Shown here piece by piece: positions 32,295-44,059 of a DNA stretch of 64,000 bases; position 1 is the first letter of the stretch, and each line of letters opens with the position of its first letter. The translations under genes and the position numbers were made by a program. The stretch comes from Amblyomma americanum (lineage: Eukaryota > Arthropoda > Arachnida > Ixodida > Ixodidae), in contig NC_135505.1 in NCBI RefSeq assembly GCF_052857255.1, positions 137,831,779 to 137,895,778 of the forward strand, given 5' to 3'. The notes under the pieces are model-generated. The model was not told the origin of the DNA. It did no database searches and was given only the letters and a program-made list of their open reading frames with translations.

Positions 32295-32539
32295 GTACAG
32301 AGTTGATCACACTTGTCTAGAGCGCTCGAGCTGTGCCATCCGCGGGAAATAACACGACATTCTAAAGCAGATATTGATTTTAACTGATAACGCTTGCGCT
32401 GTAGAGCAGCCAAATAGACCAGTGAACCGCACTGGCATCAGCGCCTTAACGCTAGCAAAACAGTTGAGAAAATATTTCACTTCATTTGCTCCGCAACACA
32501 CCGCCCGAGCGCTCTAGACAAGTGTGATCGACTCTGTAC
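32295..32539. mobile_element. 245-bp foldback/MITE-like element with 36-bp inverted termini
   Basis: The left arm 32295-32330 and right arm 32504-32539 are reverse complements at 34 of 36 positions, starting GTACAGAG. No coding capacity. Target duplication not evident. In intron 3 of gene C. Confidence 0.7.
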
Positions 32540-32989
32540 TTGAGAATGCCGTCTACGCAGCTGTCAGGCATGAATCTCAGCTGGCTCCTGCTCTTACTGC
32601 TGTCCTTCAGCCACCTGGAGAGGTCTTCCTCACGTTTTGTCGTAAGGCTCACTTCCTGGGATATACGTGTCCTTGAGGCCCTGCTCTCTGCAATCCATAC
32701 ATATGAACAGAACCTACTAAACACACACCGGCCTCGCACGCATTTTATCGACTACATTATCTCGGGCGTGTTGCCAGCATATGACATGTGGCTCGTCGTG
32801 TTGCTCGTCCAGCGCCGAAAGATGCTGCGAGAAGAACGAAAGATCAAAGCAGATAGAGCCCACAATAAGGTCGCATTTGAACCTAATGAAGGACTGCAAA
32901 GTGAGGGAAACACATTTGTTCAAATACAAAGCGTATGGCATGTCGGATTTAACGTCCGAGACCTGTACATTAGCCACGAGCGGGGCAGT

Positions 32990-33095
32990 AATGCAGCAGT
33001 CTGGATTTGTTCCGACTGCCTGAGGCTCTCTGACCTGCACTGACATCGCGCAGCATATGAAAATTTCAACATTTCACCTCGGCTGAAATATGGCC
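32990..33095 (-). repeat. diverged SINE fragment
   Basis: Minus strand similar to the SINE body (cgatgtcagtgca...) and head. Decayed. Confidence 0.4.
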
Positions 33096-33099
33096 TTTT

Positions 33100-33540
33100 G
33101 ATTTGTTGATTTATTCAGGTAATACATAGTTCTTGCCCTTGAGGCAGGGCAATAGGTGGGAACATATCCTCCTGACTAGGCCCTCGCCTCAGGGGGCGTC
33201 GACGGTGCAGCAACAGTGGCGCGTCAGCAGTCGCTCTCGACAACAACAGTTATACAAGAGCAAGCAACATTATCCAGAATATTGTACTGTGACAAAATGT
33301 ACATATGAAAACATGATGTAACAGCGCTGGGCAAAAAGCAAAAGGAAAGTAAAGTAAAAAAATTGCTCAGTAAATATAAAGGCAAGCAGTTAGAGAATGC
33401 TCTGTTCATGGTTGATGTAAGAAGTAAAAGAAAAAATAAAGAAGATCGCAGGACCGCGCATAACAAAGTCATGCAGTCAATAATATGAAATTCCAGCATT
33501 CACGCTTAAATTTGTGAGCTGTTTTACATGTCTTTGCAGT
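33100..33540. other. probable old retroelement 3' sequence
   Basis: A T-rich start (ttgatttattcagg) and A-rich body resemble a LINE 3' UTR on the minus strand. No protein similarity seen. Confidence 0.2.
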
Positions 33541-33891
33541 ATCTATTAATTTAGGGTGAGCATTATAGATTAGCCTGATTCGACATTCCGCAGTTTCCTT
33601 TCCATAACTGGTACGAGGACGCTATACTACAACTGAGGTTTGCCGCGAAAAGCAACTTGTATCATTTCTAAGGTATATTGATTATAGAAGCTGTTGTAGT
33701 TCTGCGTTATTTCTGTGCATACCAGAAGCCAGGATTCCATTCCTTGGTCTGGGCTGAGCAACTCAGCGCTATAGATGCAAGCCATCGCGAAGGTGTTCAA
33801 GTAAAAGAGCCCGATGTTTGTACGAGTTTACCACTTTCTTGTTTTTTTTTTACATGCTTCCTTTTCAAGGGACATCGGAAGGCAAGCGCAG

Positions 33892-34060
33892 ATCTGCCTC
33901 TGCCGCTCAATGAATGCGCCCTTGAGCTATTGAACCGGAAGTCGTGCGTGCGATTCCTGGCAACAGCGGACGCCCTCTGATGAAACTGAAATGAAACAGA
34001 GGCTGTGTGATGTGCGATGTTAGCCCACGTTAATGCCACGTCAAAATCCGCAGTCAAAAT
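33892..34060 (+). repeat. tRNA-headed SINE-like element in intron 3 of gene C
   Basis: Homologue of 22519-22625 (gaaccggaagtcgtgcg, cgattcctggc) with a longer body ending like the other SINEs (gatgttagcccacgttaa). Confidence 0.5.
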
Positions 34061-34844
34061 TTCTAAAAAGATTTACACTAAACCATATTCAGAAAACAGA
34101 ATTCTATCAGCACTGCAGGTTCGGCTTAACATTGCGAGTGGTATTGAAACATTGCGAGAGTTAATTATCAATTATCTCTTTAATTAGTAATCATCTAGAG
34201 GACTGCACGCAGGCGTCTTCTTTACTGTCCGGGGTAAAGTGGCGTACACCACCCGATGTTGGGTGGCTCAATGCTTCGGCGACGCCTTGCGATGTTTTCG
34301 CAAGTAGGACCGCATTGGGTCGGAAAGGAAGAAACTGACATATTAAAAAAAAACGGCTACCTCTTCCGATCTGACGACAGTAGGCGGTGGGGTATTGACT
34401 CGGCGGACGTGGCGAAAACGGTAAAGTACTCTAGCGGAAGCGAAGGATTTTGTTTTCGATGCTATACATTCAGCACTCTTTATACCCCCCCCCCCCCCCC
34501 CAGACCAGGAAATTTTTTTCTTTAACTACAAAGTTTCTGTGGAAGCTTTATGGCTTGTTTTTTTCGCCATATCACCGCGTTTGCAAAGATGTCAATGAGT
34601 AATTACTCCCGCGTTTGTACATTATTTAAGCCCATCATGACTTGCAGTGGTTATTAAAGGTTTATTGACATTTCTTAAATTATTACCTATCACGCATGCA
34701 ACGAGGGAGTGAGATGTTTTGCTGATAATACTGAAGGCAGCAATTCAGGTAGGATAGAAAAATAAACTAACTGAAGTACATGCTTCTGGGATTACGGCGT
34801 GTGTTGCAGATAGTGAACACCTTGTATAGCACAATACGAATCAT

Positions 34845-35035
34845 TATAAAAAAGTGGATTCCTAGAGAAGGCAAACAACGTAGCGGTTGGTGCAACAAAG
34901 TGAGGTGGCCGGAGGGCATTGGGGTGGGAGCGTGGGTAATGTGGACGCTGCTGGCACAATACAGGGTCATCTGGGGGGCGGCGAGCCGGGCCGTTGTCCC
35001 ACACATGTCCAACATTGTGGGGCAGAAATTTTGAA
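34845..35035 (+). mobile_element. RTE/BovB-like LINE 3' fragment
   Basis: It reads KWIPREGKQRSGW... and aligns base by base with the reverse complement of the 63.0 kb fragment (attcc.agagaaggcaa). Decayed. Confidence 0.55.
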
Positions 35036-35530
35036 AATTGTAAAATTGTATGACACTCTTATGGAAATAATGAAGCTAATGGTCTATTAATGTCATAAGT
35101 ATCAATATCTTTCTTAAATAGTGTTTCCATCGATCGTAAAAGGCAACTAGTTAAGGCTGGCCTAGAGAAGCAATGTGGAGCGCTTTTGACGATGCAGGTT
35201 ATCCGAAAAAAAAAATGCAAGACTGGCGTCGGGTGATCTGCGGATATATTGATTGTTAAAGTTAGATCTTATATCATGAAAAATTGCGTGTATGAATGGT
35301 TTCCTGCTAAAAAATGCCTTTGTCCCGAATTGTTCAGTACGGGGGACGTAGTTAGGGCGAGGATATGGTGGTGACGATGACGATAGGTCAGGTCCTGATA
35401 TTTCTACCGCTTCGTTCTACGACTGGATGTAGAATCCCCTACGTGTAACCTCACCAACCGTAACGTATTCGTCTCTGTACGACCCCTCTCCTACCGGCCC
35501 TCTTTAACCATCTTCCTCACTCCCTTAGAG

Positions 35531-35663
35531 GCCGTTTCACAGTGCCCATGACGGCATCGTACTGCATGTCCAAATCTGCCGTTATCTCCATGATGGACGC
35601 CTTCCGTAGAGAATGCTACGGCAAGGGTGTCGACTTCATCACCGTCGAGCCGTCGGCCTACAG
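35531..35663 (+). pseudogene. gene C exon 4 (intact frame)
   Basis: 133 nt, AG/GT borders. It keeps YCMSK and VEPSAYR. Confidence 0.85.
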
Positions 35664-36704
35664 GTAGTTACATGATTTACCAAGCCACGAATCTTTGACC
35701 ACTTCCAAGTAGCCGGTAGGAGCATGGCCATCAGGTGCACTGTTATTTGAACTCTTGTGCAAGGCCGCGCAGGTACCCTAATGCAGCGAATAGTTATCTT
35801 CAGTTATATGGGATTGAATAAATGGTATTGACCCTTACTGTCATTTGAACCTTACTGTCCTTTGACCATTTGACCCTTACTGTCCTTTTTCATTCGGCCA
35901 GCTGCACATTAGGTGTCACAGGAACAAGCGACAATGTAGGCGGCACGCAAACATCCTTAATTTTCCTTCCTTTCGGTATTATTTGTTTGTTAAACCACTA
36001 CGCCAACACTACTCCACTAATATGTAATGCAAGGTCGGCTAATTTTCTTTTGTTTGGTAGAACCAGGTGGAAATTCTGCAACTGCCTTACCCATCGACAT
36101 TCAGGTTCTTGCGTCGCGCCTTTCTGCATTACTGACGACAACATGGGCAAATTTTTTAATCTTTCCTTTCGTCAAATTTTTTTCGTGACTGTCAGCCTTA
36201 TAAATAAAGGTAATTCTTATTTTATTCTGTTTCCTTACGTGCTACGCCATGTATTTCTTTGCTCATTAAATGTTCTTTTCTCAACTTTGCTGTTATCTTT
36301 GTCTAGTATTTCGTAGTCCTAACTAGTTCTTCTCATTTTTACAATGTCATTTTTTTTGCGCAAATCTCCCCGCGACCGCCACCCACCGGTCTTTCCTCCT
36401 TTTTCCTACAAGTGGAAAGGCGGATTTCTCTCTCCTCGCTTTGCTGCCTGCCACGGTCCTTCCGTTTAGCAAATGTGGCAGGTGGCAAGAAGGCATGGCC
36501 ATAGGTTCACAAGAGTCTTGGTCATAAGTTTTTTTTTTTTTTTCATCAGACCGATGGCAGTGAGTCGCATGTGGTAATTATGTAATTAATTATAGTCATG
36601 TCACGATGACATCATGTAGTGCAAATAACGCGGTCTTTTTCAGTGTTAAGGCTATTCCTTAACCAAGGTCAATTCTTAATGCATACTATTGCTGCCTGTT
36701 ACAG

Positions 36705-37368
36705 GACGTCCATCGTTACGATGTTCCACCCTCCCAAAGAACAGGTGATGCGGGAATTCAAAATGCAAGCTCCGGATGTCATCGCACACGCCGCGGTGGC
36801 TCAGTGCTTAGGGCGCTCGACTATTGATCCGGAGTTCCCGGGTTCGAACCCGACAGCGGCGGCTGCGTTTTTATGGAGGAAAAACGCTAAGGCGCCCGTG
36901 TGCTGTGCGATGTCTGTGTACGTTAAAGATCCCCAGGTGGTCGAAATTATTCCGGAGCCCTCCACTACGGCACCTTCTTCTTCCTTTCCTCTTTCACTCC
37001 CTCCCTTATCCCTTCCCTTACAGCGCGGTTCAGGTGTCCAACGATATATGAGACAGATACTGCGCCATTTCCTTTCCCCAAAAAACAATTATTATTATTA
37101 TTATGTCGTCACTGAATACAGCGAGGCGGAAATGGTCGAGTGGTTGAGGATGACTGACGAGTTTTCGAAGGCACTTATTAGGGACGACCCGGAAGATTGT
37201 GTCGATGTGATCGAGATGGCAGTCACAGAAACACACCTGAAGATCCGCTATCGATCCCCTTGGGGAAGAGATTATTCCTACTCACTGTTGCTAAACTTCT
37301 TCCCCGCTGAAGTCGCCGACATCTTTGTCAGCCTCATACGGACGGTACAACTCAAGATGCTGTGGTAA
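36705..37368 (+). pseudogene. gene C exon 5 carrying an in-frame SINE
   Basis: Acceptor gttacag before 36705, stop TAA at 37366-37368. SDR residues up to APDVIA are followed by about 109 codons of SINE and target duplication, then SDR sequence resumes (TEYSEAEMVEWLRM...) in the same frame to the end. The exon is 221 codons against 111 in B. Confidence 0.88.
36786..37102 (+). mobile_element. Ruka-type SINE, copy 3, inside exon 5 of gene C
   Basis: Full-length with A/B boxes and an (ATT)n tail. Imperfect 10-bp target duplication ATGTCATCGC / ATGTCGTCAC at 36776-36785 and 37103-37112. Start-to-start distance is 327 nt, a multiple of three. Confidence 0.93.
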
Positions 37369-39240
37369 CACTGAGGCGGCCGTGTTAGGCGGCTTTGGGT
37401 GTGCGAGTTTAAGAGGTAGTTTAGCCAATGACAATTCCGTCGTCATCAGCCATTCTTCTATTATTAAAAACGGCCAACGTGTAGCCTCAGGGTTGACATA
37501 TTGTTTATTAGAAGTTAACGGAACAATCTAAGTGCTTGTGTCCAGCAAGTCTATTTCTTGGCCATATATACTGCTTTTCGCATTGCAGAAAAAAAGTTGG
37601 GGGCTCTATCTGCCTCTCTAAAAGCAACATATAACACGTCATCTTTTTAAAGGCAAATGTTGGCTTGAACAGTTTACGACAAAAGTTAGCCTTCAATTTT
37701 TTCCAGAGGTCCTCTATCGCTGAGCCTTGGTGGCTTGACTACCTGGCGTCCAATAGGAGTGTGATATGCTGGCGCGGGTGATGGTAATGCTGCTTGTAGG
37801 GGTGATGGTGAAGCCTGCTGAGCACATTAGTTGAGTTAACAGTGGCTTGGACAGTGGAGGTTCGGAGGAAGCCCTTATGTCATGAAGTGATCTGATGAGC
37901 AGTGATGTGATAGCAACACCTGATGATGACGTATTGATCTGATGAGCAACACCAAATCCAGGTCGAATTACCTGTTGTGCCGATAAATGCCAACTTCTGG
38001 TGCAATGATTGCAAATGATCAGTGCTGAGGTCCATCTTTGTGTACACTCCAAGGCGTCCATTTGTCTTGGAGTGTACTCAACGACGGACACCAGCACTGA
38101 TCATTTCTAAATAAACTTCATCGTGCCTCAGCGGAGTTATACTGTGGGTGGATCTGAGTTGGATGCGTTGGTTCGTTTGTCCGCACTTTCCTGCTCATCA
38201 CGAGTTCGAGTAGCGATTTGAACCCATCCATCGGAGTTCTTTGAACGTCTATAAGAAACTCAGGGGTCTTCATTATCTTTTAATCTTTCTTCACTGCATC
38301 AGTTGATCAGCTGTTTCGTTTGGAGTACAACTTATTTCTGATCAGCGCTTCTCCTACTTGATATTCGTTCTTGTTCACATAATGCGAGCGAACTCGGCTG
38401 CATTTGTGTACCGCTGCACTTCAAACCTGTCCGGCGGCTTCAGAGCGCAATTAAATCCTGCGCGGAGAAGAGAGGACAAACGTGACGTCAGTCGGTAAAT
38501 TCAGACGACAGAAGAGCTTAAACAAATACAACTTCAGTAAGCAACAATGCTCCCATACCATGCGTGACAGCGCGATAACATGCGTGACAGGCCTCAACAC
38601 TTCCTCCTAGGCAAGGAAATACGCCTTCGGTACAGCATTTCATGCTACATGCAGAAAAAGCTAATCAGAAGGCGGAAACATAAGTACAAGAGTTTTAATG
38701 TGTCTCAGTTCTATATTACAGCAAAACAATACATTATTCTTTTTGTTATTTCTGCTATTCCATAAAGGAATAGTAAAGCAATCTGGACAGCCCAGGCTAC
38801 TGCTGCCAACTGTTATTTTTAAAAGCTGTTTCCTGCTAGAGCGACAATTGATATCTCTGAAAGTTTTCTCCATCGTATATCTTTGAACCAGTATAAAGAA
38901 GAAAATATCTACAGACAAAAAAAAAAGAAACAGGCTCCAGAAAGTCTAGGAGTCGAGGTCCCCTTGGAGCGATAAAACCTACAGCCGGAATTGTAAATTG
39001 AATCTTACAGTTCCATTAGCCTCGTCCCGCGAGCCGTCGCATCCGCAACACCTCTGACGTCACCGGCAACGGGTCTTCCGACTGCTGGCAAGGAAATCTT
39101 GCACGTCGGTACGCATTTGCGTATGCTGTGCGCGGCCTTTTACGGAGCCTTGAGCGCCCATTTACTGAGCCAACTTGGACCGGATCTCGACGAAGACTGT
39201 TACCTGTTCTACACTAACAGCTACTTTTTGTTTTACTAAA
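37369..39240. other. intergenic between C and D
   Basis: The first 320 nt match the gene B 3' flank. It contains the hairpin at 38013-38106. No gene I can name. Confidence 0.45.
38013..38106. repeat. long imperfect hairpin, 41-nt arms, 12-nt loop
   Basis: Arms 38013-38053 and 38066-38106 pair at 36 of 41 positions, with perfect 15-bp and 11-bp terminal blocks. An AATAAA hexamer follows at 38110-38115. It could be the palindromic end of an unknown element or a structured transcript. Confidence 0.75.
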
Positions 39241-40310
39241 GCAGGTATAACTACGGAAAGACGCTGTCAGCCTTGTGAACAGCATAACCAAAGACACCGC
39301 ACTTAGCCCCATCTCTTCCACAGAGCGGTCTCTGAATTCGCTCTATACTTTCCGTTTATTCAGCCTTTGGTGTTCTCTTGCCGCGCAAGATAGTCGCAGT
39401 CATAAGTCATGTGTTCACTCTCTTTCATCTAGTTTCCATATCCAAGTCAAGCGACTTGAATCCGCGGGCTACCCTCAGGAAGTAATTCGCAGCTCTGTGA
39501 GTGCCTTCTTCAGAGGATGAAAAAAGCAATAAGGAAAAATCCAAGTGCAGACAGGACCTCTCCCTTCGTGATGCCATATTTTCACTGCTGTTCCCACAGC
39601 ATCAAGAAGGTGGCAGGCAAATATGGAATAAAAGTAGTGTTTTCAGCGCCTTGTAAGTTGAAAAAAGTTTGTCCCATGCTCTCGGAAGAGAAAAAAGAAA
39701 CAAGATCGGAACGCAGGTCTTGCAAGAAGAATCATCAGACCAAGTTCACCAGGTGTGCCTCCGAGGTTATCTACCAGAAACCTCTATCTTGCGGGCGGGT
39801 TTACATCGGCCAAACTGGCCGGTGCTTCAATGAGCGAGCCCTGGAACATAGACGATCGATGCACACCGGCGCAGGCAGCAATCTGCCATTACACTGCAAA
39901 AACCGTGACACCCGCCACTGCGTTCCCTTCCTAGACAAAACTGCTTTCCTCTCCTATGCACGCAGCAAAACTGAAAGGGAGGTTATCGAAGCTTTCCTGA
40001 CAGCCAAAAGGGGTGATGACTGCGTTAGCTCGCCCTCGCTGTTGCTATCGGCACCAGAGCTAGAGTTTTTAGAAGGGCACGTTCGTGTTCACATCGGATC
40101 TGATTAACCTGTAAATTTCTACTGATGTTTCTATCGTTGAACCCTATGGTGATAGTGTTTTTCTTATTTTTTCTTATGTTCTCTGGCCTTATTAACAATG
40201 TGTTTTTCACAAATAAAATCAGTTGGAAGTCTGCGCTTTGTCTGTCGATTTGTGTGCCTCTCGTCCCGTCTTGTTCGCGCAGTTTATACCCTTTCTGTTC
40301 ATCAAGATAA
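39240..40310 (+). mobile_element. Penelope-like element, 3' half
   Basis: Two overlapping broken frames (39275-39520, ending KRLESAGYPQEVIRSSVSAFF, and 39517-40107) encode the C-terminal part of a Penelope-like protein with a GIY-YIG endonuclease, followed by a 3' UTR to about 40300. The RT domain is missing. Confidence 0.8.
39517..40107 (+). pseudogene. Penelope-like protein fragment with GIY-YIG endonuclease
   Basis: 196 residues. The GIY-YIG core is visible as VYIGQTGRCFNERALEHR, preceded by a Cys-containing linker (FTRCASEVIYQKPLSCGR) and followed by KTEREVIEAFLTAKRGDDCVSSPSLLLS, a pattern also seen at 24.95-25.1 kb. Upstream coding is in another frame, so the element is disabled. Penelope-like elements use this nuclease with an RT for target-primed insertion. 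Confidence 0.85.
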
Positions 40311-40357
40311 AGCTTCTATTTTATAAGGAGCTCCTCTGCTTGTGGTAGGGTAGGGCA

Positions 40358-40562
40358 ATGCGGACCTCTTGGACATTGTTCGTAGCGTTGACGCTACTCT
40401 TCTGAAACGTGTGGAATTCCGTGCCGCTGCTTGAACAAGTTGGAGCAATTGTGGGGTCCGTCGCAGTCATCCTGCCCGTGGCATACTGGCTATCTAGGCT
40501 CGTCTGGAAGGCGCTGTTTGCGAAGCTCCTTCCCAGCGATGGAAAGAGCGTTCTAGTCACTG
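40358..40562 (+). pseudogene. gene D exon 1 (nonsense)
   Basis: 205 nt, donor G|GTGAGT. MRTSWTLFVALTLLF then TGA where E has TTGTGG; the frame then continues ...SVPLLEQVGAIVGSV.... Confidence 0.86.
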
Positions 40563-40609
40563 GTGAGTCTTCCGGGCTCCAATCATTTTTTTTACCCCGA
40601 TAACGTGAA

Positions 40610-41000
40610 TGGCTCCGTTCACCAGAAAATGCGGCGACGGCGTTGTCTGCGTCAACGTCGGCGTTGTGAGCGTAAAACGACAGGCATGGCTCTGGAAGAT
40701 GGTTCCCAGAGAGCTCACAAGGAGGCAGGTGGGTCACAGGGTCGAGTTACCATGCGGTGTCATCAAAACCTGCCCACCGGATAGGGAGCAAAGTGCCCAC
40801 CGTGGTAGATGGCCGTTAATTTATTGTTTGGTCACCCGGAAAGATCAATCTGGGCCGCCAAAGACCCACGGCTGGGGGCACCTGCCATCGTATAACAGTG
40901 GCGCATCGCTTAACCGCTGTACTATTAGACCAGAATTGGCGTAAGGACTCCCGGGGATCTAAGAATGTGAATTAGAGAATTACCTTCTGCGTATAAGGGA
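40610..41000 (-). repeat. tRNA-headed SINE-like family X, copy 2
   Basis: Homologous to 12215-12500, including 'gcatcgcttaaccgctg' and 'cacctgccatcg' segments. In intron 1 of gene D. Confidence 0.5.
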
Positions 41001-41393
41001 TTTAACCCATTACGCTATCGCGTCGTGCATTCAATGCGGGCATGACGCAATAAAAAAAGTGACATACGCAAATGTCGGCACCGTCACAGCGTAGCGGATA
41101 CCTCCTACTGCAGCTAGCAGTCTTAATAGTGCGGTTGACGCAGTGAAAACGGCAAAGCAACAGACACAAACACGTATAGTTGCTGCAGCACCTGTTACAA
41201 CTGTGAATGCTAATGCTATAGCATTCCGCTGTTAAGGCGACTTAAGCGCCCCGATAGTTTTTTTGCCGCACGTTGTGTGAAAACGTTAATGTCAATAAAA
41301 TAATTAAGCCGGTAACAAACACTGCTGCACCTGGAAAGTGAGGTATTTTCCTCGCGCGTTGTGTTGTGTGAAAGTGAGAGCGTTTCCGTCCAG

Positions 41394-41600
41394 GATGCGG
41401 CAATGGCTTTGGATTCGCACTTGCCAAGGGCCTCAGCAGCGAGGGGTACCTGGTCTTCGCTGGGTGCCGCGATTCCCAGTGCCAGGGAGCCAAGGAGCTC
41501 AGCAAACTGGAGAACGTCAAGGTCCTTCAGATGGACATCATGCGAGACGTGGAAGTTGAGGAAGCCTTCGTCAGCGTGAAGAGGGAACTCGGATCTGGAG
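41394..41600 (+). pseudogene. gene D exon 2 (intact)
   Basis: Acceptor ccgtccag, donor GTAATG, 207 nt. The cofactor loop is completed as TGCGNGFG. Confidence 0.87.
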
Positions 41601-42859
41601 GTAATGTGCCTCTTCCTGAATGGTTCGATTAAAGGGGTAGACCGAGATTTGTACCCTTACAAAAATGGCTATCAACTTTCTTTAGAATTTGTATTAACTC
41701 TCTATGTACTATAGTAACCCTGTAGTAACTTTTACATTTTATCAACAATTGTTTGTATTAAGTGGATAGAGTTTTAATTCTTCGTATGTACTCCTTTCAG
41801 TAGAAAGTTACTAGAAAATAATTTTTACATTCTATGCAAGTTTGTTAATAAAAGCTGGTATAATGTTACTTCTCTCTATATACGTCTGTCAGTAGAAAGT
41901 TACTAGAAAACCTTGGTGCAGTTTGACACGTCGAGAGAAATAAATGAACAAACTGCATGGTGTTTAAGAGGATTAAAACTATCTTATCCGCACAACAGTG
42001 ACGACATCTTACCTGAGTGCATAGTGAAATTTGTTGCAGCTTGTTAACAGTTTCACTATATCGAAAAACGTCCAACATTATTCACAGCAAATGCATTTGG
42101 AATCAAATCGGGGTATGTAAAAACGTTTTAAAACCGAAGACAAAGTATTTTAATAAATTGTTCTTACTGATTTCTATATACTGTTGTTAGTATAAATATA
42201 CTAGAAACCGAGAAAACAGATGATATGATTTGTTTCATGCCTTCTGGGAAGTTTCAGTCACAGTCATTGAGTGGAACATAGTCTAATATGATATAAATGT
42301 TGACCAACAAGCCGCCCTGCATTTCCACCCACACCGGAAGACAACAGGGTGCATTTGCCCCAGTTTATGTGACGTCATCAAACATAGTGGTTCTTATAAG
42401 TAAAGACCAGTGCTTGTCGGCGAGCCGATGTCATCGAAACTATGATAAGGGAGTAATCACTCGTTAGTATCCACCAAAGTGCACCCGAATGGCTAGAAAA
42501 GATAGCTGTACGATACCGAACAATTAATTCAGTACAAAAGCATTTTTAACGAGAAAGAGTTTATGAACGCAATTTCTTCACGTATTCTAAAATTTCACTA
42601 TAACCATCAATATACACGCAGAGCTTCAGTCGGCAGGCTTACATTCTTTTGGCATTAACGATTTTGCTGCGATCAAAGGCGTTCCTTATTGATTCTTTAT
42701 GGCAGTCTTATCAGCTCGATGCGAGCTATAGAAAAACTTTAAAAGGAAGATTTGCTAGAAGTCGGAAGAATGCACCATTACCGTCAATATTTTCACTAGA
42801 GTTCATTAAAATATTTCCAATGCTCGAAATTTTTGTCGAAGATTGTTGGACGTGAGCGT

Positions 42860-43090
42860 TCTCACCAATTTCTAAGTTGAAGAAAAATTCGTCCTTGTCC
42901 GTGGTTCCAACCTGTGACCGCCACTTCACTGGAGCAGTAAGTCGCTCTGCAAACTGAGCTAACCAGGAAATCTAACATAATGTAGGAAGAAACTGAATTG
43001 ACCAATACCTCTAAATGGAAATATTGTTGGTCCAATTTTTGAGGGAAATCCCTGAAGGTGGAGAAGAATTGTAATAAGACAGCAATCACT
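42860..43090 (-). repeat. second tRNA-derived SINE family, copy 1
   Basis: Minus strand has a tRNA-like head GGTTAGCTCAGTTTGCAGAGC ... CACAGGTTGGAACC followed by a body shared with the next copy. Confidence 0.5.
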
Positions 43091-43199
43091 TATTACCATC
43101 CATCCATGTGCAGCCAAACGGCTATTTATAGCTGTGAAGCTGCACATGGATGCAGCCTTTCATGGATGCATGGTGCAGCTTTCCTTTAGGAAAGCTGTA

Positions 43200-43350
43200 C
43201 AGCTTTCTCAGAAATTTCTCAGTTAAGAAAAATTTGTCCTGCTCCTGGGTTTGAACCCGGGGCCCCCACTTCACCAGAGCAGTAGCTCTACCAACTGAAT
43301 GGAACAGGAATAATAATTCTTCTCCGTTTGGGGTGGATTCCCTTAGAACG
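43200..43350 (-). repeat. second tRNA-derived SINE family, copy 2
   Basis: Minus strand CAGTTGGTAGAGC ... CCCGGGTTCAAACCC with a possible 7-bp acceptor stem. Called a SINE, not a tRNA gene, because of the shared body (aatttct.agtt.aagaaaaat) with 42860-43090. Confidence 0.5.
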
Positions 43351-44059
43351 TTGGACCAACATCAGGAATGAGGCAGTCCAGGATGGCCGGTCGACCATGA
43401 CGTCAAGTTGAATTTCAGCTCTGGCGCCCACCGAGACCAAAACTTTCGCCACAAAATTTTTTAAAAATAATTATCACAGCTGCGCACTGGCGTTTTGAGC
43501 CCATCAAGGCCCTTAGGCATCTTTAAAAGAAAGAAAAGCGGACGTCCGAAACACTCGTGTCTCTACACTTTTAAAACTATCTGTCCGCCTTGCTTGCATT
43601 AGTCGCCGAACAGAGTCGGCGTCGTTGCAGTTCAACTGCGATCTGTGTGCCGCACTCGCAACTAATACGGAGCTTCACTATCACAAATAACTGGAAATGT
43701 AAAGTTTATTTCTACGTCAAACAGTTACAATGTAACCTGGAGGAGAGAGGACAATGAACAAAAAACTGCTAAGGAGAGCTTGAAGGATCACCCAGTCCCC
43801 AAGGTACACACCGACAGCAAAGGGTTCATATATATCTCATTCTCATACCTCAAAACACAACAATAAACATTCACCTTAGTGCTCACTGCTTATGTAACAA
43901 AACCATAGGACATGCAATAACAAGAGACGCAATTTACGCGAAAGTAGATCATGGTTACTTAAAATGACACTGATATCTATGTGTGCCTGTAAAAAATTAG
44001 CTGTGCTTTAAACTCTGGCTAACCCTGGAGAAAAGCGAACGGATTGACCGTAAGCGTCG

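Larger units (their letters stand above)
29149..37368 (+). pseudogene. SDR gene C, decayed duplicate of gene B with SINE in last exon
   Basis: Exon remnants are 29149-29353, 30364-30570, 31416-31576, 35531-35663 and 36705-37368, all with B-like borders. Lesions: TAG at 30471-30473 in exon 2; in exon 3 a 14-nt deletion removing the NAG motif and an 8-nt deletion near its end (161 against 183 nt, frame lost); a 327-nt Ruka insertion in exon 5. Exons 1 and 4 and the rest of exon 5 are intact, including YCMSK. The copy is close to B in exons and 5' flank, so the duplication is recent. It cannot encode a full SDR, though a transcript with an open exon 5 remains possible. Confidence 0.88.

Noticed and set aside
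32540..33043. 167-codon plus ORF in intron 3 of gene C
   Set aside because: Begins inside the foldback element arm and ends in a decayed SINE; composition and context give no support for a gene.
34361..34372. CTCTTCCGATCT, identical to the end of a common sequencing adapter
   Set aside because: Only 12 bases match and the flanks do not continue the adapter; chance or minor assembly artefact cannot be told apart.
37905..37970. CTGATGAG strings that recall a hammerhead ribozyme core
   Set aside because: The GAAA and paired stems needed for the fold are not found at the right spacing.
37714..38097. 127-codon minus ORF over the hairpin
   Set aside because: Part of it is hairpin sequence and the translation resembles nothing I know.
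43225..43310. Possible functional tRNA gene on the minus strand
   Set aside because: Weak D-arm and a repeated body shared with 42860-43090 mark it as a SINE head.
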